From assembly GCA_973895155.1 (NCBI GenBank), contig OZ316891.1, positions 26,102,001 to 26,166,000 on the forward strand: a stretch of DNA of 64,000 nucleotides. The letters run 5' to 3'. The notes beneath the pieces are model-generated. The model had not been told where the DNA came from, made no database searches, and worked only from the letters and a program-made list of their open reading frames with translations. The first letter of the stretch is position 1. Each line of letters starts with the position of its first letter. Both the position numbers and the translations under genes were made by a program. The DNA is from Marsupella aquatica. Its lineage: Eukaryota; Marchantiophyta. This document shows, piece after piece, positions 22,321 to 35,110 of this stretch.

Positions 22321-22560
22321 TTGATGAGAGCAAAAGATGTTGAGGAGAGAGAATGATGCAGAGGTGAGAAAAGATGTGACCAAGGTGAGAAAAAGGTGTC
22401 GACAAGAGCAAAAGATGTTGAGAAAAGAAAACAAATGATGTCAAGGTGATAAAATATGTCAAAGTGAGAAAAAACAGAAAGTAAGCAATGCATGAAGTAA
22501 GTCATTGAGAGAAATGTTGTTGAGAAAAAACATTGTCAAGGTGAAAATGTTTCAAAATGG
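22321..22560. repeat. Purine-rich tandem array, right part
   Basis: The GAGAAAAGATGT-type units resume immediately after the MITE and fade out near 22560. With the MITE and one duplicate removed, the left and right parts form one continuous array. Confidence 0.85.
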
Positions 22561-23754
22561 ACGTGTTGTTGAAGAAAAAGTATTGAATGTGGGTGTGGAA
22601 AGATTCAAGGAAAGATTGCAATTTAATAGTAGCTAGATTTATTAGTATTGCCAAGAAAATAGTTGCTGAATCAGTGAAAATCTTTGTTGAGTAGAAGTGG
22701 TGTTGCATGGAAGTTATTGTGACTCAAGTGGTGCATTTGCATCCATGTTGTCGATATGGAAAACAACAAAGTTGACAACAGGTGTTAATGAAAACATATC
22801 AGTGGGGTAAGGATTTAGGGATCAACACATTCAAAATAATCTCTTTGGGGCATAAAGTTCTCTCTCAACCTCCAGTCACAAAAGCCCCATGTTGTGCGCA
22901 TACACATCATACATCACTTGTCACATACATCCACAACTAAGCACAATACATCACACACACATAAGAGAATGAAGGACAAGTGGAATGCATGTCCACACAT
23001 GTCCAAAACCCACAATAATCTCAATCCGAACGAACCATGATCGACGCCAACAATACGCACTCAATCCCGTCTGATCCGATCACATACATATGTCAAGCCA
23101 ACGCACCCTTGCACCCAAGGAATCCACGCTACATAGAAGGAGCTTCGACCACCATAGCCACTACACGAGCTCCTCTCTCGAAGGCTCAACATCGAAAGAT
23201 AACCTTTCGGTGCCTCACAAGAGAGAACTACTCTCCCACACCAAACCTAACAGAACCTTATCGGCTCATATAGCACACATACTAAACATACGGATCTAGA
23301 GAGTACAATATACCACAATACTACCTAGAATGGTGTGACACCAGAGATAATTGTAGACACCGAGTATCCATCAAGGATGGCACTTCTTGGAGAGAACAGG
23401 CCTCAATGGGCGTGGCTTGCCAGAAGCCAGACACAGAGTCAGGCGCCCACGGAAGGTAAATTTGTTCTGTCCTCACCTAGGTCAGCGAGGTGAGAGTACA
23501 ATGTGTGGTACTTTGTGCAGGTAAAGGGAGTCGGAGGGCAAGAGAGTCCAAAGCAGCGTTTGTCTCGGCATTTGTTTTAGTGGCAAAAGTTTACTAAATT
23601 CCACCTTCCCAATAAGCTTTCACCCCTTTTGGCAAACATTCACTCATATTTTCCTGTCTCATTAGCGAATGTTCCACCTAATCACAGGCCCCATTAGCCA
23701 GAATTTAAAGGTCATCCTTCAATCTGACTAGGGAGATCTGACAATCAGGAAATA
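22561..23754. other. No gene seen
   Basis: This is mixed sequence without a recognised coding region. It contains a CA-rich stretch at about 22880-23030, and a segment at about 23320-23560 with a short dyad TGGTGTGACACCA (23331-23343) and a TGTAGACACCGAG sequence that could be the eroded edge of a retroelement. The evidence for the latter is too weak to call. Confidence 0.35.
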
Positions 23755-23975
23755 TATAATATATAATGACTATGTGAAACCTAGCTACTAGTTTTGGCTG
23801 CGTAGTTTTGAGTGAATATATTTACCTATATAATCACTATGTAAACCTCCTAGTTTTGGCTTTGTATTTTTGAGTGCATATATCTACTTATATAATCACT
23901 ATGTGAACTTGCTAGTTTTGGCTTTGTATTTTTGAGTGCATATATTTACCTGTATAATCACTATGTGAACCTACA
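23755..23975. repeat. Minisatellite of about 62 bp, over three copies
   Basis: Units of the form TATAATCACTATGTGAAC, then TAGTTTTGGCTTTGTATTTTTGAGTGCATATAT, are repeated more than three times with modest divergence. A single similar unit lies at 21223-21320. Confidence 0.85.
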
Positions 23976-25066
23976 GTTTAGAGCCTACCATATAGAGTGA
24001 GACTCCTAGAGCCTACAATCTAGACGGTGACTATGGGGGCATAAGCAAAGTTTTGGGGGGAAATGGGGAGTTGGGGCAAGATGAGTTTTTGAAAATGGCA
24101 CAGAGGAGTCACTATGAACCAACCGGAAAGTGCATTTGTGCATGGGCAACTGGCTTAAATGTCTTCACCTCCATGTATGTGTCAAAGAAGAGTCAGTCAT
24201 GCTAGTTTTCTGCAGTACACACCTAGCTTTGAGGAGTGAATTATACTTCTCGATATTGGCATAAGTAGCTCAAGTAAAAATTGTTACCTTTATGGAATAC
24301 AATACACAATTTTGCAAGGAAATCTTTCCATGGCCTAAACTCCTGGCATTCTAACTTTTTTAATTTCTTCACACACTATTCCATGACCTAAACAACAGCA
24401 AATTTACTCTTTTTTGTTTCTTTCCAAAAATCACTTGAGCTCATAAGTAATGTAGCATTCTGCTTAAGGGAATTGTGGGCCAAGGACCCTCAAACTTGGG
24501 CTGCAGCCCTCATTTTGGGGACATCATATCCCACAATACCCTCTATTCCGTTTTCTTTTGGGAGGGGGGGGGGGCATATCTATCACCCATGGCATTTTTG
24601 GGTAAGAAAACCCCTAAAAGATAAGAAAACCAGTTCTTTAGAATTATTCTTCTAACCCTATCTTTTTGGATTATTCCAAAGTTGGTCTTAAAAACCTATA
24701 TTTTCTTATTAAGCCTAAAATTGGATTTTAAAGCCCAAAAGTTCTTTCAACAAAAATTATAAGTCTCAACGAATTAAACTCAATGAGAAAGCACAAGATG
24801 GGTTGGACTAAAAAAGGGCTCTCTTCAGGATGTTATCCTATTGGAAAGTATTTTGAGCAACTCTAGAGGCAAGATTAGGCTAGTCTAACTTCATAATTAT
24901 TATAGCCATTAGCATGAATACACATGAGTATGCACATGGAGGGCTCATGTCCCGTCTCCTGTACCCAGACTACCCATGCCATCCCTATTCCAAACATATT
25001 CTAAGTTAAAAAAATTAATGACAGTGAGCACATAATTACCCCAAGAATTATAGCATATGGAGTCTG
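23976..25066. other. AT-rich non-coding, relics of a dispersed element
   Basis: At 23987-24012 the sequence CCATATAGAGTGAGACTCC resembles the right terminus of the MITE at 22298-22312. The stretch 24640-24760 (ATTATTCCAAAGTTGG, then AAAATTGGATTTTAAAG) resembles interior parts of the intron-3 element at 8051-8288. A 9-G run at about 24560 is a sequencing-prone homopolymer. No gene is recognised. Confidence 0.4.
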
Positions 25067-26755
25067 TTTACGGACCCCACGGGAAGTTCTTTCCCATGTT
25101 CCTAGATGCATGTGCAGCCACACAACATGATTTGTCACAAACAAGAACCCTTAGTTATGTAAGAAGAACCAAATTTGACCATTTGTGTTTGGAACCTTGT
25201 AGCTGTAAAAACAATGGAAGACTGAAAAATAGCATTTTAAGTAAACAAAGAAAACTTGGGTAAAATATGGGTAAAATAAACTAATCCGTGGACCTCCATG
25301 TTCATCCAAGGAATGTGTGTGTGATGAAGTGAAATCAATTTTCAGCAAGGCGGTAACCAATGGCTTTGAGTCTCCCAGTGGTCTAGCTTGGTTGAGATGA
25401 TCTCTTTGGTTTATCAAACGGAAGGTTGAATGTGGAGGAATTAAGTTTTTTTATGGTTTTCGCTTACACATTGGACAAATCTTGTTTCTACCATTCTTGA
25501 TTGATTGTTTGTGAGTTACGTTGAGCATTACCGCCACAAGAAAGACTGGAGGACAACTTTCAACTGTTGGCAAAAGAGTGCTTGTCGTTTTGGTGGGAAG
25601 AACACACAAAATGGACAAGTCATCACTTCACATGAAGGTTTTGTAGTTTTTTAATTTAATAAAGCTATGGTGTGAGGGGGAGACCAACGATTGTTTCTTC
25701 AACATAGAGGCTGCATTTGGTGTCAACCTGTGTTCAAGTGAGCTTCAATTGAAGACTGGAGGGATGCGAACAATTCAAGCTAGGAAGCAGGCGTTGCGGA
25801 CAAGCAATGGTGACGTGTTAATCAAGGAAATCAATTTGCAGTGACTAAGTTTGTGACGGTAACAAGATTGTGACATCTCTTAATCAAGAAAGGGTTTCCA
25901 ATGAGCTTCACATTGACAAATTTTGTCAACTTCCAAATAAGTTTTTGAATTTCTTTGCCTTTCCAATGAGTGTGACAATAAGAAATTTTGATCATGATTT
26001 CATGAATTCTTTTAGCTTTCCAACATTGAGTCCGACATTGACAAATTTCATGTCAGATTTTGTCACGGTAGTGAAGAGATCATGAGATTTTCTATCTCTC
26101 TAGCTTTCTAATGTGTGACATTAGAAGTATTAGTCAAGAATTAGAGAGATCATGAGTATCCAAATTTCTCTAGCTTTCCAATGAACCTAACATTGATAGA
26201 TTTTGTCAAATACTAAGGAGATGATGAGTTTCTAATTTTACTCTAGCTTTCCAATGAGTGTGACATTGAGAGATGTCATCAAGAGAGTACTAAAGAGGTC
26301 ATGAGTTTCTAAATCTTGATCTAAGTGAGCTTTCCAATGAATCAAACATCGACAAATTTCATCAAGTACTAAGGAGATTGATTATTTAGTTTTATAATGT
26401 GGAGCCAAAGGGGTTCTAATTATGTATAATGTATATTTCTATTAGTTGGTTTTTTCAAACTTGCAAACAATTAAAAATTACAAACATTTTGATGTAAAAC
26501 TTTGATATATCATTGACAAATATCATAATGGTAACTTTATTTTAATAAATGATATCTCTTTCTTTGTATTCTGGTCTTTTACGGTAAATAGTTACGGCAT
26601 GGCGCCCCAAAAATTACATTGCTTTTGCCATAAACATGAATGTACGCTTTTGTTACTGTCAAGAATATGATCTTTCTTGTTTGTGGTTGGTTGTGCTGAT
26701 GTGATGCCACCTTGTGGCAGGAAATTTTCCAGGGACCTCTCATGGGGTCCGTAAA
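25067..26755. mobile_element. Candidate 1.7-kb TIR element, non-coding
   Basis: TTTACGGACCCCACGGGAAG at 25067-25086 and its near inverted copy at 26735-26755 match at 18 of 21 positions, including 13 consecutive bases. This would make a 1.69-kb element with short terminal inverted repeats. No target-site duplication is visible, and no transposase-like frame lies inside. The interior holds a degenerate minisatellite. The call rests only on the inverted ends. Confidence 0.35.
25880..26380. repeat. Degenerate minisatellite of roughly 80-100 bp
   Basis: CTCTAGCTTTCCAATGAGTG, then TGACATTGACAAATTT, then TACTAAGGAGATCATGAGTTT, recur about five times with substitutions and length changes. The units are too diverged for a firm period. 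The array lies inside the candidate TIR element. Confidence 0.7.
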
Positions 26756-29700
26756 TAATATTTGGATGAGTCGTGATTGATATCAGTGGTTTCTGGTAAT
26801 CTGTTTCAAATTCTAATTTACACACCTTTGAAAATAATGACAAGTAGAAACTCTTCAACTACTCTAACATTTACCAAGGTAGTATAAGAAACCCAATAAA
26901 CTTTTTAACTTCTCTAACATTTACCAAGATAACTTAAGAAACACTTTGGCTACTATAGATAGAGTAGCAAGCAAAGGTCAAAAATACCATAACTACTATG
27001 GGTAGTCAGAGGAATACCAAGGGATTGTAAGACCTTTCAACTACTATGGATAAAGTAATATTGTGCATGATCTACATGGAATGTTACATGTATTGTAGAG
27101 AGACTAATTGTCATGAATGATAGACTTTGATTGCAAATTATAGTACAGAATTATAATATAGATACCAAGAGCATTGGGCGCCAGTGTGGATCGAGCCCAC
27201 GTAGTGCAAAACTAATTGCTCAACTTAGGGCCTGAAGCAATGTTCATTGCGAGTTTGCATCGGCCCTTGCAAAAATTGCTTGGAGCAAGTGAGCAAACTT
27301 CCAGCAGCAGAAGACATGGAGGGGAAGAATCAAATATACTGGGAGATTGGGACATGTGGCACAGTCAAAACAATCTTGGCAACACCAAAATGTGCATGAA
27401 TTGTGCATGAATTGGTGGACGTGGTATCAAAACAGTAGGCAGCCCAAATGCAATGTGAGTAACCATGAAAAGCACTAAAAAGCAATGCAAGTGACTCATG
27501 CATACTCCTTTTTAGCAAGTTTGGGAAATTCTTGCACATTTGCAGGATATTAGGGGCCTGATGTGAAAGGACTGCTGCATTTGCTACAACATGACAAGCC
27601 TGAGGTGTTTTGTTTGGACATTGAAGCTAAGGCAGTGACTTTGAGAGTAATTTCAGTGTGTGAGACTGCTAGCACGGACCTTAGGTGAAAGATAAAGGCC
27701 CCCCACCATGGACTTGTCCAAATTAAGTGGTTGCCTGCCTGTTTAATTGGACAATCCCCGAGAAGGGAGGACTTTGATTTGCTTTAGGTCCTGAGTGAAA
27801 AATCTCTAACTTTAGTGTTAATAGAGAAAGTCCTTTGTTGGATGTCAAGAACATTCTCTCCGTGTCCCATGCAATCTGCTCTGAGCCTGATTCTCTCTTG
27901 TTTCTTAAGTAAGGGTAAGGATCTTCCAATCTGCAAACAATTATTAATTTTGACTAGAGTTCACAGACTACAATTAGGAGGCATTGATTGGCATGTTTTC
28001 TCATGAGATTAGGTGGATGGTGAACTGTTAGTATAACATCAGTCTGGCAAGGATGGTGACTAGGATTTTCCAGAATACCATCTTTATTTGGACCCAAACC
28101 TGGTCGGCAACTAGGTAGAAGGTTTGGCAAAGGTGTGAGCCAAGGAAGGATCTTGGCTTGGATCCAAATCTTCTACAAGGTAGGTAGTGTTCTGATTGGG
28201 AGGAATGTGCCAAGTGAGGAACGCGGTGAGGAATAAGCTCAGGGGGTTCACTAAGTCTATAGTTCAGATACCATGTGCAATTCATCCTAGTCTATCCAAA
28301 TGCCCCTATTTCATGAATATTCTAAAAATATCCTTTCTTTTCATTGTAATGATCTATTTCACTTTTGGAGGCTATATTAATATTAGCAAATATTTACAGG
28401 ATATGAGTGTATATTGCCTTCTTTGACCTCTTATGCTCACATGTGGTTCATACTTATTGCATAGTCACTATGCTCAAATACTGGACACAAGTTACAACAA
28501 CTTTTTGAGGAAGGAATTGAAGTATGGGTTTAGTGCCCAGCAACTCTATTTGAATAGAGCACCTAGGGCACTACCTGTGTGTCAAGTTTTTTGCATCAGT
28601 ATGAGTTGGTGGTTGTGGTTTTGAAAAATAACCTTCGATCACAAGGCCCACACCTTGTGATCAAGAAAGGCACAAGTATGTCCCAAGGTATGTATGGAGT
28701 GTTTGGGAGTTTTAGCTCTGAATGGAGGGCAAGCAAGGTGGTTCAGCCGAGGGTTCAGCTTAAGCCTGATAGGAAGGGGGCAAACATATATAGAATTACT
28801 CCCATCTCAACTTGAACATAGGGGGAACATAGTAGGATACAAATGACTTTTGAATAAAATTGTGCTGATTCGGCAAGCAGCAGTAGTGTCTGTGAGGACA
28901 TAGTAATTGAACTAAAGTACACTTTTTCTCCAATTGACTGGTTTTCCAGATTTTTGATCACTAAGGCGGTGTTTTCCGGGGAAGATGGTAGTGTATGTAT
29001 TGTGCATGGATTACCTACATCTAACCATGTGTTCCTACCCAAGAACAACTCTCTAATGGATTGGATGGCAAACACGGCAGATGAAATTTAGGATCTTCAA
29101 TTATTATTACCGTAATTTAGGAAAGTTGAAAAATCACAAGTTTATTTTGCCAAATTACAGGTCTAATTACCATTTCTTCACAGAATTGCGAATAGTGTTA
29201 TTCAAGCAAGTAACAGAGCTAGACAAAATAAAAGCAATAAAAAGTAATTTTGTCGTATGGGGACTTGGGTTAGACTCTTCTGACCAGATTTCTTGGCAAA
29301 CTTGTTCAATTCATTCCCGCCAATTTAAAGTAAGTTCCCAAAATAAAATGAGACAAAATACTCCTTTTAGGCACATTAATGAGAAAGTAAAAGTAAACTC
29401 TCGAGGGATATGCTTGATGGACCCAGCCATAAAAGATAGCTTTCCCTGATCAGCCCTCACGAAACGTTTTTTACAAACTCAACCTCCTCTTAGAGCCAGA
29501 CAACATGTTAGAGCCAGGCTATGTTCTTGTAGTGTAGGTTCTTCTCAAGTGAGGTATTGAAGACTTGGACCAAACTCTTTTACTGGCCTTTTTGTCAATT
29601 TCTATTTTAAGTTATTTGCATTAAAAAGTGACCCACAAGTCTTTCATAAGATCTTCTCTTCTCCCCTCTACAGTAGAAAGACTTTGGGCTGTCTTGCATG

Positions 29701-30058
29701 TTCAAGAGTCCTGAAAAATGCGACCCTTAGCAGTTCACAGATGTACAGAAAAAAGTGTGGACCCAGGATCTAAACACAATCAAGAACAGCTTATGTGTGA
29801 AGTGCTCTCCAGCCAAGCATATCCCTCCTAAAATTTTACACATTTTTTTGGCAAAGCGACAAAAAAGGCCTCTTCAGCATACTAAAGACAAAGTCAAAGT
29901 AAACTCCCCAAACTCTCCCACTCAAGGTCCCCAAAACAATTTCACAAAATCCAACCAGACAAAAATTGCCTTGTAGGCACATTAAAGACAAAGTAAAAGA
30001 ATCAAGTATTCCGACTTTTGCTAAAACATCATTCCCTATATTTAACAAGACACCCAAT
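26756..30058. other. No gene seen
   Basis: This is 3.3 kb of AT-rich sequence with short open frames only. Around 26880-26950 a TTTACCAAGRTA segment is duplicated. GGCACATTAATGAGAAAGTAAAAG near 29369 and GGCACATTAAAGACAAAGTAAAAG near 29977 are two copies of a short dispersed sequence. At 27190-27215 the minus strand resembles a tRNA T-arm (GGGCTCGATCC), but no full tRNA folds around it. Confidence 0.4.
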
Positions 30059-30680
30059 TGAGGGAGATATGGCCCCGAAAGTGTCATGAAAAATCACCCT
30101 GCCGAAATCGAAGAAGAGAGTCAAAATCAAATCCGAGGAGAACTGTGGCGAAACTTGACCGTTTGGGCTGATCTTGGGGTCGATTTGAAGCGCCTCGAGA
30201 AGAGCTTTCCGAATCAGTGGACAGATCCAGATTCCGAGAAAAACTGAGGGAGATATGGTCCCGAAACTGTCACGAAAAAGCACCCTGCCGAAATCGAAGA
30301 AGAAAGTCGAAATCAAATCCGAGGAGAACTGTGGCGAAACTTGACCGTTGGGGCTGATCTGGGGGTCGATTTGAAGCGCCTCGAGAAGAGCTTTCCGAAT
30401 CAGTTGACAGATCCAGATTCCAAGAAAAACTGAGGGAGAGATGTTCCCGAAACCGTCACGAAAAAGCACCCTGCCGAAACCGAAGAAGAAAGTCGAAATC
30501 AAATCCGAGGAGAACTGTGGCGAACTTGACCATTTGGGCTGATCTTGGGGTCGATTTGAAGCGCCTCGAGAAGAGCTTTCCGAATCAGTTGACAGATCCA
30601 GATTCCGAGAAAAACTGAGGGAGATACGGTCCCAAAACCGTCACGAAAAATCACCTTGCCGAAACCGAAGAAGAAGAAAG
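30059..30680. repeat. Tandem array of 186-bp units, 3.3 copies
   Basis: Units beginning at TGAGGGAGATATGG start at about 30059, 30245, 30431 and 30616, giving periods of 186, 186 and 185 bp. The copies are over 90 percent alike by eye and include GGGTCGATTTGAAGCGCCTC in each. The last copy is partial and leads straight into the reverse-transcriptase segment. The array sits where a LINE 5' UTR would be, as do the promoter monomers of some LINEs. Because 186 is divisible by three, the minus strand stays open as a repetitive frame, which I regard as a by-product. Confidence 0.9.
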
Positions 30681-33077
30681 TTTACAAGTGGCCCAAGGTT
30701 GATGGTCTTTCAATCAGAATCTTCGAAACCACCACTTCACCTATGCCTTCCTCCATGCCCCTCGTTGCGCTGCTGGTGGCCCCTCCGGCTATGTCTTTGA
30801 GCATTTTCGTGATTTATTCCCCCTTGAGGATCCTTAGTCTGGTTTTCCAGTTTTCTTCTCCTTTTGCCAGTGTATTGCAGCCGGTCGTTTGCCTCCTCCC
30901 GTCTCTCGGCTCTTGAGTGCTTCTCGTTTATTGGCCTTGGCTAAGTCTCACCGGGTGTTCGGCCAATTGCTATTGGGGAGGTTTTTCTTCGTCTGGTGTC
31001 TCGCACACTTTCCTCGCAGTTTCGCTCTGCACTATCGGATCATCTCTCTCCACATCAGTTTGCAGTGGGCGTTCCTGGCGGTTGTGAGACAGTTATTGCG
31101 GGTATTCGAGCTACCTTGGACCTCCACCCTGATTGGGTTGTCCTCTAGGTTGATGTCTCTAACGCTTTTAATACGGTTTCTCGGGCAGCCATTTTTCGTG
31201 CTTTGAGGGCAGCGGATCCAGACATCCAGTCCCTGATCCCCTTTGTCCGTTGTTTTTATGGACTCGAGGCCCCACTCTTCTATAGTCATCACTCCTCTAC
31301 CGGAGTGTATACCACTCTTTCTTCTGCAGAAGGTACACGTCAGGGTGACCCTTTGGGTGGGCCTCTTTTTGCCATTGCCCATTTTACAGCTTTACGGGAA
31401 GCCGCCATGGCCCACCCCCAGTGTATCTTTCCCTCCCTTTCAGATGACACCCACATCATTGGTCCTCCTACTGCGGTTACTTCTGCCCTCGCCACTCTTT
31501 CCACCCATTTGATGGGCCTCAGTTTACGGGTTCAGCCTGTGAAGAGTCGTGCATGGAGTCCAGCTGGGTTACCCTCTGATCTTGCGCTTCCTCCAGGGTT
31601 CTTACGTCCAGCCGATGGTCTTCGGGTCCTTGGCTCTCCAGTCGGTACCGCCTCCTTTTGCTCATCTTTCATCACTGACGCTCTACAGGCCGCCTTAGCC
31701 CCTACTCCTATGCTCCCTAAGTTAGCAGATTCTCAGGCAGCATTTGGGATGTTGTTGAGGTGCATCCACCCTCGTGCGTCTTATCTGGCTCGGACGCATC
31801 CCCCTACCGAGGATCTTTGTCTCCACCTTCGAGCATTTGATGTCTCCATTCGTGAGACTCTGGCCTCTCTTTTAGGGCCGGGTACGTTGCTCTCATCTCC
31901 GTGGCTTCATCGACAACTCGGTCTTCCTATTTCGCAGGGTGGTTTTGGTCTTACTTCCATTGAGAGCCTTGCACCTTTGGCCTTTTTGGGTGCGTGGGCG
32001 GCCGCCTTCTCATTGTTGGCCGATCGTTTCCTTACTGAGGATCGCCATTTTTTACTTTCATCTCTCATGGAGGTAGAGGAGGGTTCCCTCCCGTTTCAGG
32101 TTCATTTGCGCGCGGCGCGGTCATCATTACCAGATCCCGTTCGCGCTGCGTTCCCTTCTTTTCAGGAGTTTTTATCCTTGGATCCCGTCCGTCTTCAGGC
32201 AGACCTCGCTGGGCGTATGCACGCTTTCACCCTTTCCAGCATCCTCTCCGAGGCACCTGACACAGACCGAGCTCGGATTCTTTCTTCCGGAGGGAAGGGC
32301 GCAGGAGGATGGCTTCATGCCAATCCAGTCATTCCTCATTTGCGGATGTCTTCAGCGGAGTTCTCCACAGCCATGCGTCTTCGTATGGGGCTGCCCCACC
32401 CACTTCTTGCAGGTTTACCTCCTTGCACTTGTGGGAAGCCTTGTGATGCCACAAGTGTCCATCTTCTTCGGTGCAGTTTGGGAGGTGAAACCATTACTGT
32501 TCACGACGCGGTGCATGATGCGACTGCTCAGGTTCTCTCTGGCTCTTTGGTATGCGTGCGGCGGGAGGTGGTACTCGAGTTACCTGGTCCTCCATCCCAG
32601 CGGTTACGAGTGGATCTTACTATGGTCCGTGAGGGTCAACGTACTTTGGCAGATGTAGTGGTGGCAAACCCATTGCGCTAAGACATCCTTGGGACAGCGG
32701 CAACAACGGCAGGGGCAGCAGCGTCACGTGCGGCAACAACGAAGGAGGCCAAATATGTTGCACGAGCTTCATCCGACAGCTTCCTCCCCCTTGCTCTAGA
32801 GCTCTTCGGGCGTCTTCATCCTCAGTTTGATGGGCTTCTTCGGCAAGCTGCCCGGGATGTTCATGGCCGAATGGGTCCCACCGGACCCCCGCTATCTGTT
32901 TTGACCATGCACTTTCACCAACGCATTTCAGTCACCTTACAGCGTGCTCAAGCTCGGGCCATCTATCGTCGATCTCTTACAGTGGGTGCTAGTGTGCCTC
33001 CGCATCGGCTAGCTCCCCTAGAGGATGTTCCAATCCCACTTGCCGATCTAGTTTTGACCCTTGATGTGGACCATTAG
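30650..33077 (+). pseudogene. Broken non-LTR reverse transcriptase with C-terminal zinc and nuclease-like region
   Basis: Similarity runs through several frames: AAGGPSGYVFEHFRDLF near 30769, a TAG at 30835-30837, and a frame change near 30945 leading into PGVRPIAIGEVFLRLVSR. A second TAG follows at 31146-31148, directly before VDVSNAFNTVSR (motif A). The frame is then open through GTRQGDPLGGPLF and motif C to a TAA at 32679-32681, and similar sequence continues in the same frame to a TAG at 33075-33077. Motif C reads LSDD where YADD or FADD is usual. The C-terminus has a CxC-x3-C-x5-H-x3-C zinc pattern (CTCGKPC, then H and C) followed by RVDLTMVREG and LADVVVANP, which resembles a restriction-enzyme-like endonuclease core of the early LINE clades. 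The element is clearly dead. The clade is uncertain. Confidence 0.85.
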
Positions 33078-35110
33078 CTTTTTGTCACATTTGCTACGAA
33101 TGATGTGGACCTCGGTCCGGTTGGGTTAGTTTTAGTCCCTCTTTCTTGGTTTTTAGGGGTTCCCTATTGCTCATTTCTTACTTTTAGTTCCTCTTTTTGG
33201 GTGTTTTGAGGTTCTCTTTTGTTCACTTCTTTTAGGTTTGGTTTTGTACACTTGGACCCTCTTTTGTTTGTTCTTGTGTTCAGTGTTTGGTCCCTTTCTA
33301 TAAAAAGTGTGTGTATATTATATACAATTATGGGGTCAACATGGATAAATAGCAAACCTCACACAATGACTCTAGGCCTTCCTGTACAGAGCCCAAAGCC
33401 TGCGCATAATTACACTGTTGCAATAAATACACTTTTCTATGGCCGTATCATATTCCAAATCTATTCATCTCTCTGCCACCAATGTACAGTAAAATGCCCA
33501 GGCCCCGGTTTTGGGGCCTTTTTGCTGCAGATTTGGTGGAGATTTGGGCACTTCTATATTCCCAACGCCAATAAATGCCACTGTATGACTGTGCATCGGT
33601 GCAGCAATCCCAATTAATCAAGTCATCAGCAGACTGGCAAACTTCTTGTCCTGTTGGCAGAGAGTATCTCAGAATTATTTTATCACGATTTCGAAACAGA
33701 TTGGATCCCAACAGCAACACCCATCAATCCTGCTGCAACGGCGCTCTTCCTGCTGCTGATCACCTGGCCGTGATCGGTGAGGCCAATCAGCTCCAGCCTC
33801 TTGGCTTGACGCCTCGAGTTCTTTCTTGTCTCACTCTCTTGCAATTTCCTGTTTAGATGCCTTTCTAGAAAGATGAGTGTGGATAAGTTTAGCTCACCAT
33901 CAAGTCATCAACCTCTCTAAATCTGTACGAGTGAGTGTTTGTTAATTTGTTTGTAGAGAGATGAGACATGACTGAATCACTAAGCCCCAAAATAGACTTT
34001 TCGGCCAAAAACAGAGTCCAAATTGTTAGAGAGGAGTCCACATTACACGGTACCACGGTGTTCTTGTCGCTCAATGTGTTCTGTGTTCTGTGTTCTGCAA
34101 TTTGTGTGTTGCAAAGGTTCCCGTGTCTGTCGTCATTGCAAATCCTTTGGTTCGGGCCTTCGAGTGTGGGAAAGTCACATCTGAGCTAAAGTTTTTGAGT
34201 CGATCGATCAACCTCTTTCTTGCAGACATTCTTACAGTGAGGAGAGCTCTTGTTAGCTGCTGTCCTTCTTTGCTGTAAGTATTTCGGTGGCTCGCAAGTG
34301 TAGCTGGATGTTTCAAATTGTGATGCAAGATGTGATTCCTTCATTCAATGGATTCTTCGTTACAGACGCTTTACTTTTGATCCGTGATTCTGTGTGGGTC
34401 GCAATTGTCGCCACCCTCTCTACTTGGCTTTGCACCTGAGAGGCCGCTTATCTTGTGTGCCTCCATCCCTTGAGTCTAGTCCTCGAGCTGTAATAATTCT
34501 TGCCAGGATCACCGGTTGCCTTAATGCTCTGTATGAGCACTTCTCTCAACTAGAACTTGTCTCTCTTGTACTTCGTCAACTCCAAGCGTTGGACCTTGCT
34601 TCCCAAGCGCAGTGATTTTTGCCGGAGTGAGGTCGACGCACGGATTTTGAGAACCTTAGAGTTCTCATTCTGTACGTCAAACCTGTTCATTACAAGCTTT
34701 TTAATTTGTGCTTTATGCTTCCAAATAAAGTACTTCTTGTCGGTGTGGAAGGTATTAGTCAAACATTTCCGTGCAGAAATGTTCTCAAGACGAAGTCATA
34801 CTAGTTCGTTGTCACATTTTGTGACAAGCTTTTGATTCTGGGATTCCCCATGGTACATTTTCGAGAATGGGTCGGGTTTTGCTTTCCTGATTTATTCGAA
34901 GGGTGCATAGCACGGATAGGTGTTGCAAATACTTGCCAACCTATGAACTAGTTCTGCGCCAGCAGTAGGGCCAGGCGCTTGAACTTGCTCCCAGTCTATG
35001 AATTCTTGAATTTTGCAAGGCTCTTAATGCAATTAGCTGCAGGTTCGCGAATCTGATGCACAATTTGGAATTCAATTTATGTTCTAATAATCTTCTCTGT
35101 ATTTACCTTC
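33078..35110. other. 3' flank of RT element and intergenic
   Basis: The T-rich stretch to about 33300 is probably the 3' UTR of the reverse-transcriptase element. Beyond it I see only short open frames without recognisable domains. Confidence 0.4.

Noticed and set aside
23320-23560. Possible LTR edge (TGTAGACACCGAG and a TGGTGTGACACCA dyad)
   Set aside because: No partner LTR, primer-binding site or internal polyprotein fragment is found nearby.
27180-27225. tRNA-like T-arm (GGGCTCGATCC) on the minus strand
   Set aside because: No matching acceptor 5' half, D-arm or anticodon arm at the required distances.
30029-30502. 157-codon minus-strand frame with a repeated 62-residue unit
   Set aside because: The 186-bp DNA repeat is a multiple of three, so an open frame is expected by chance. 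The plus-strand context is an RT element.
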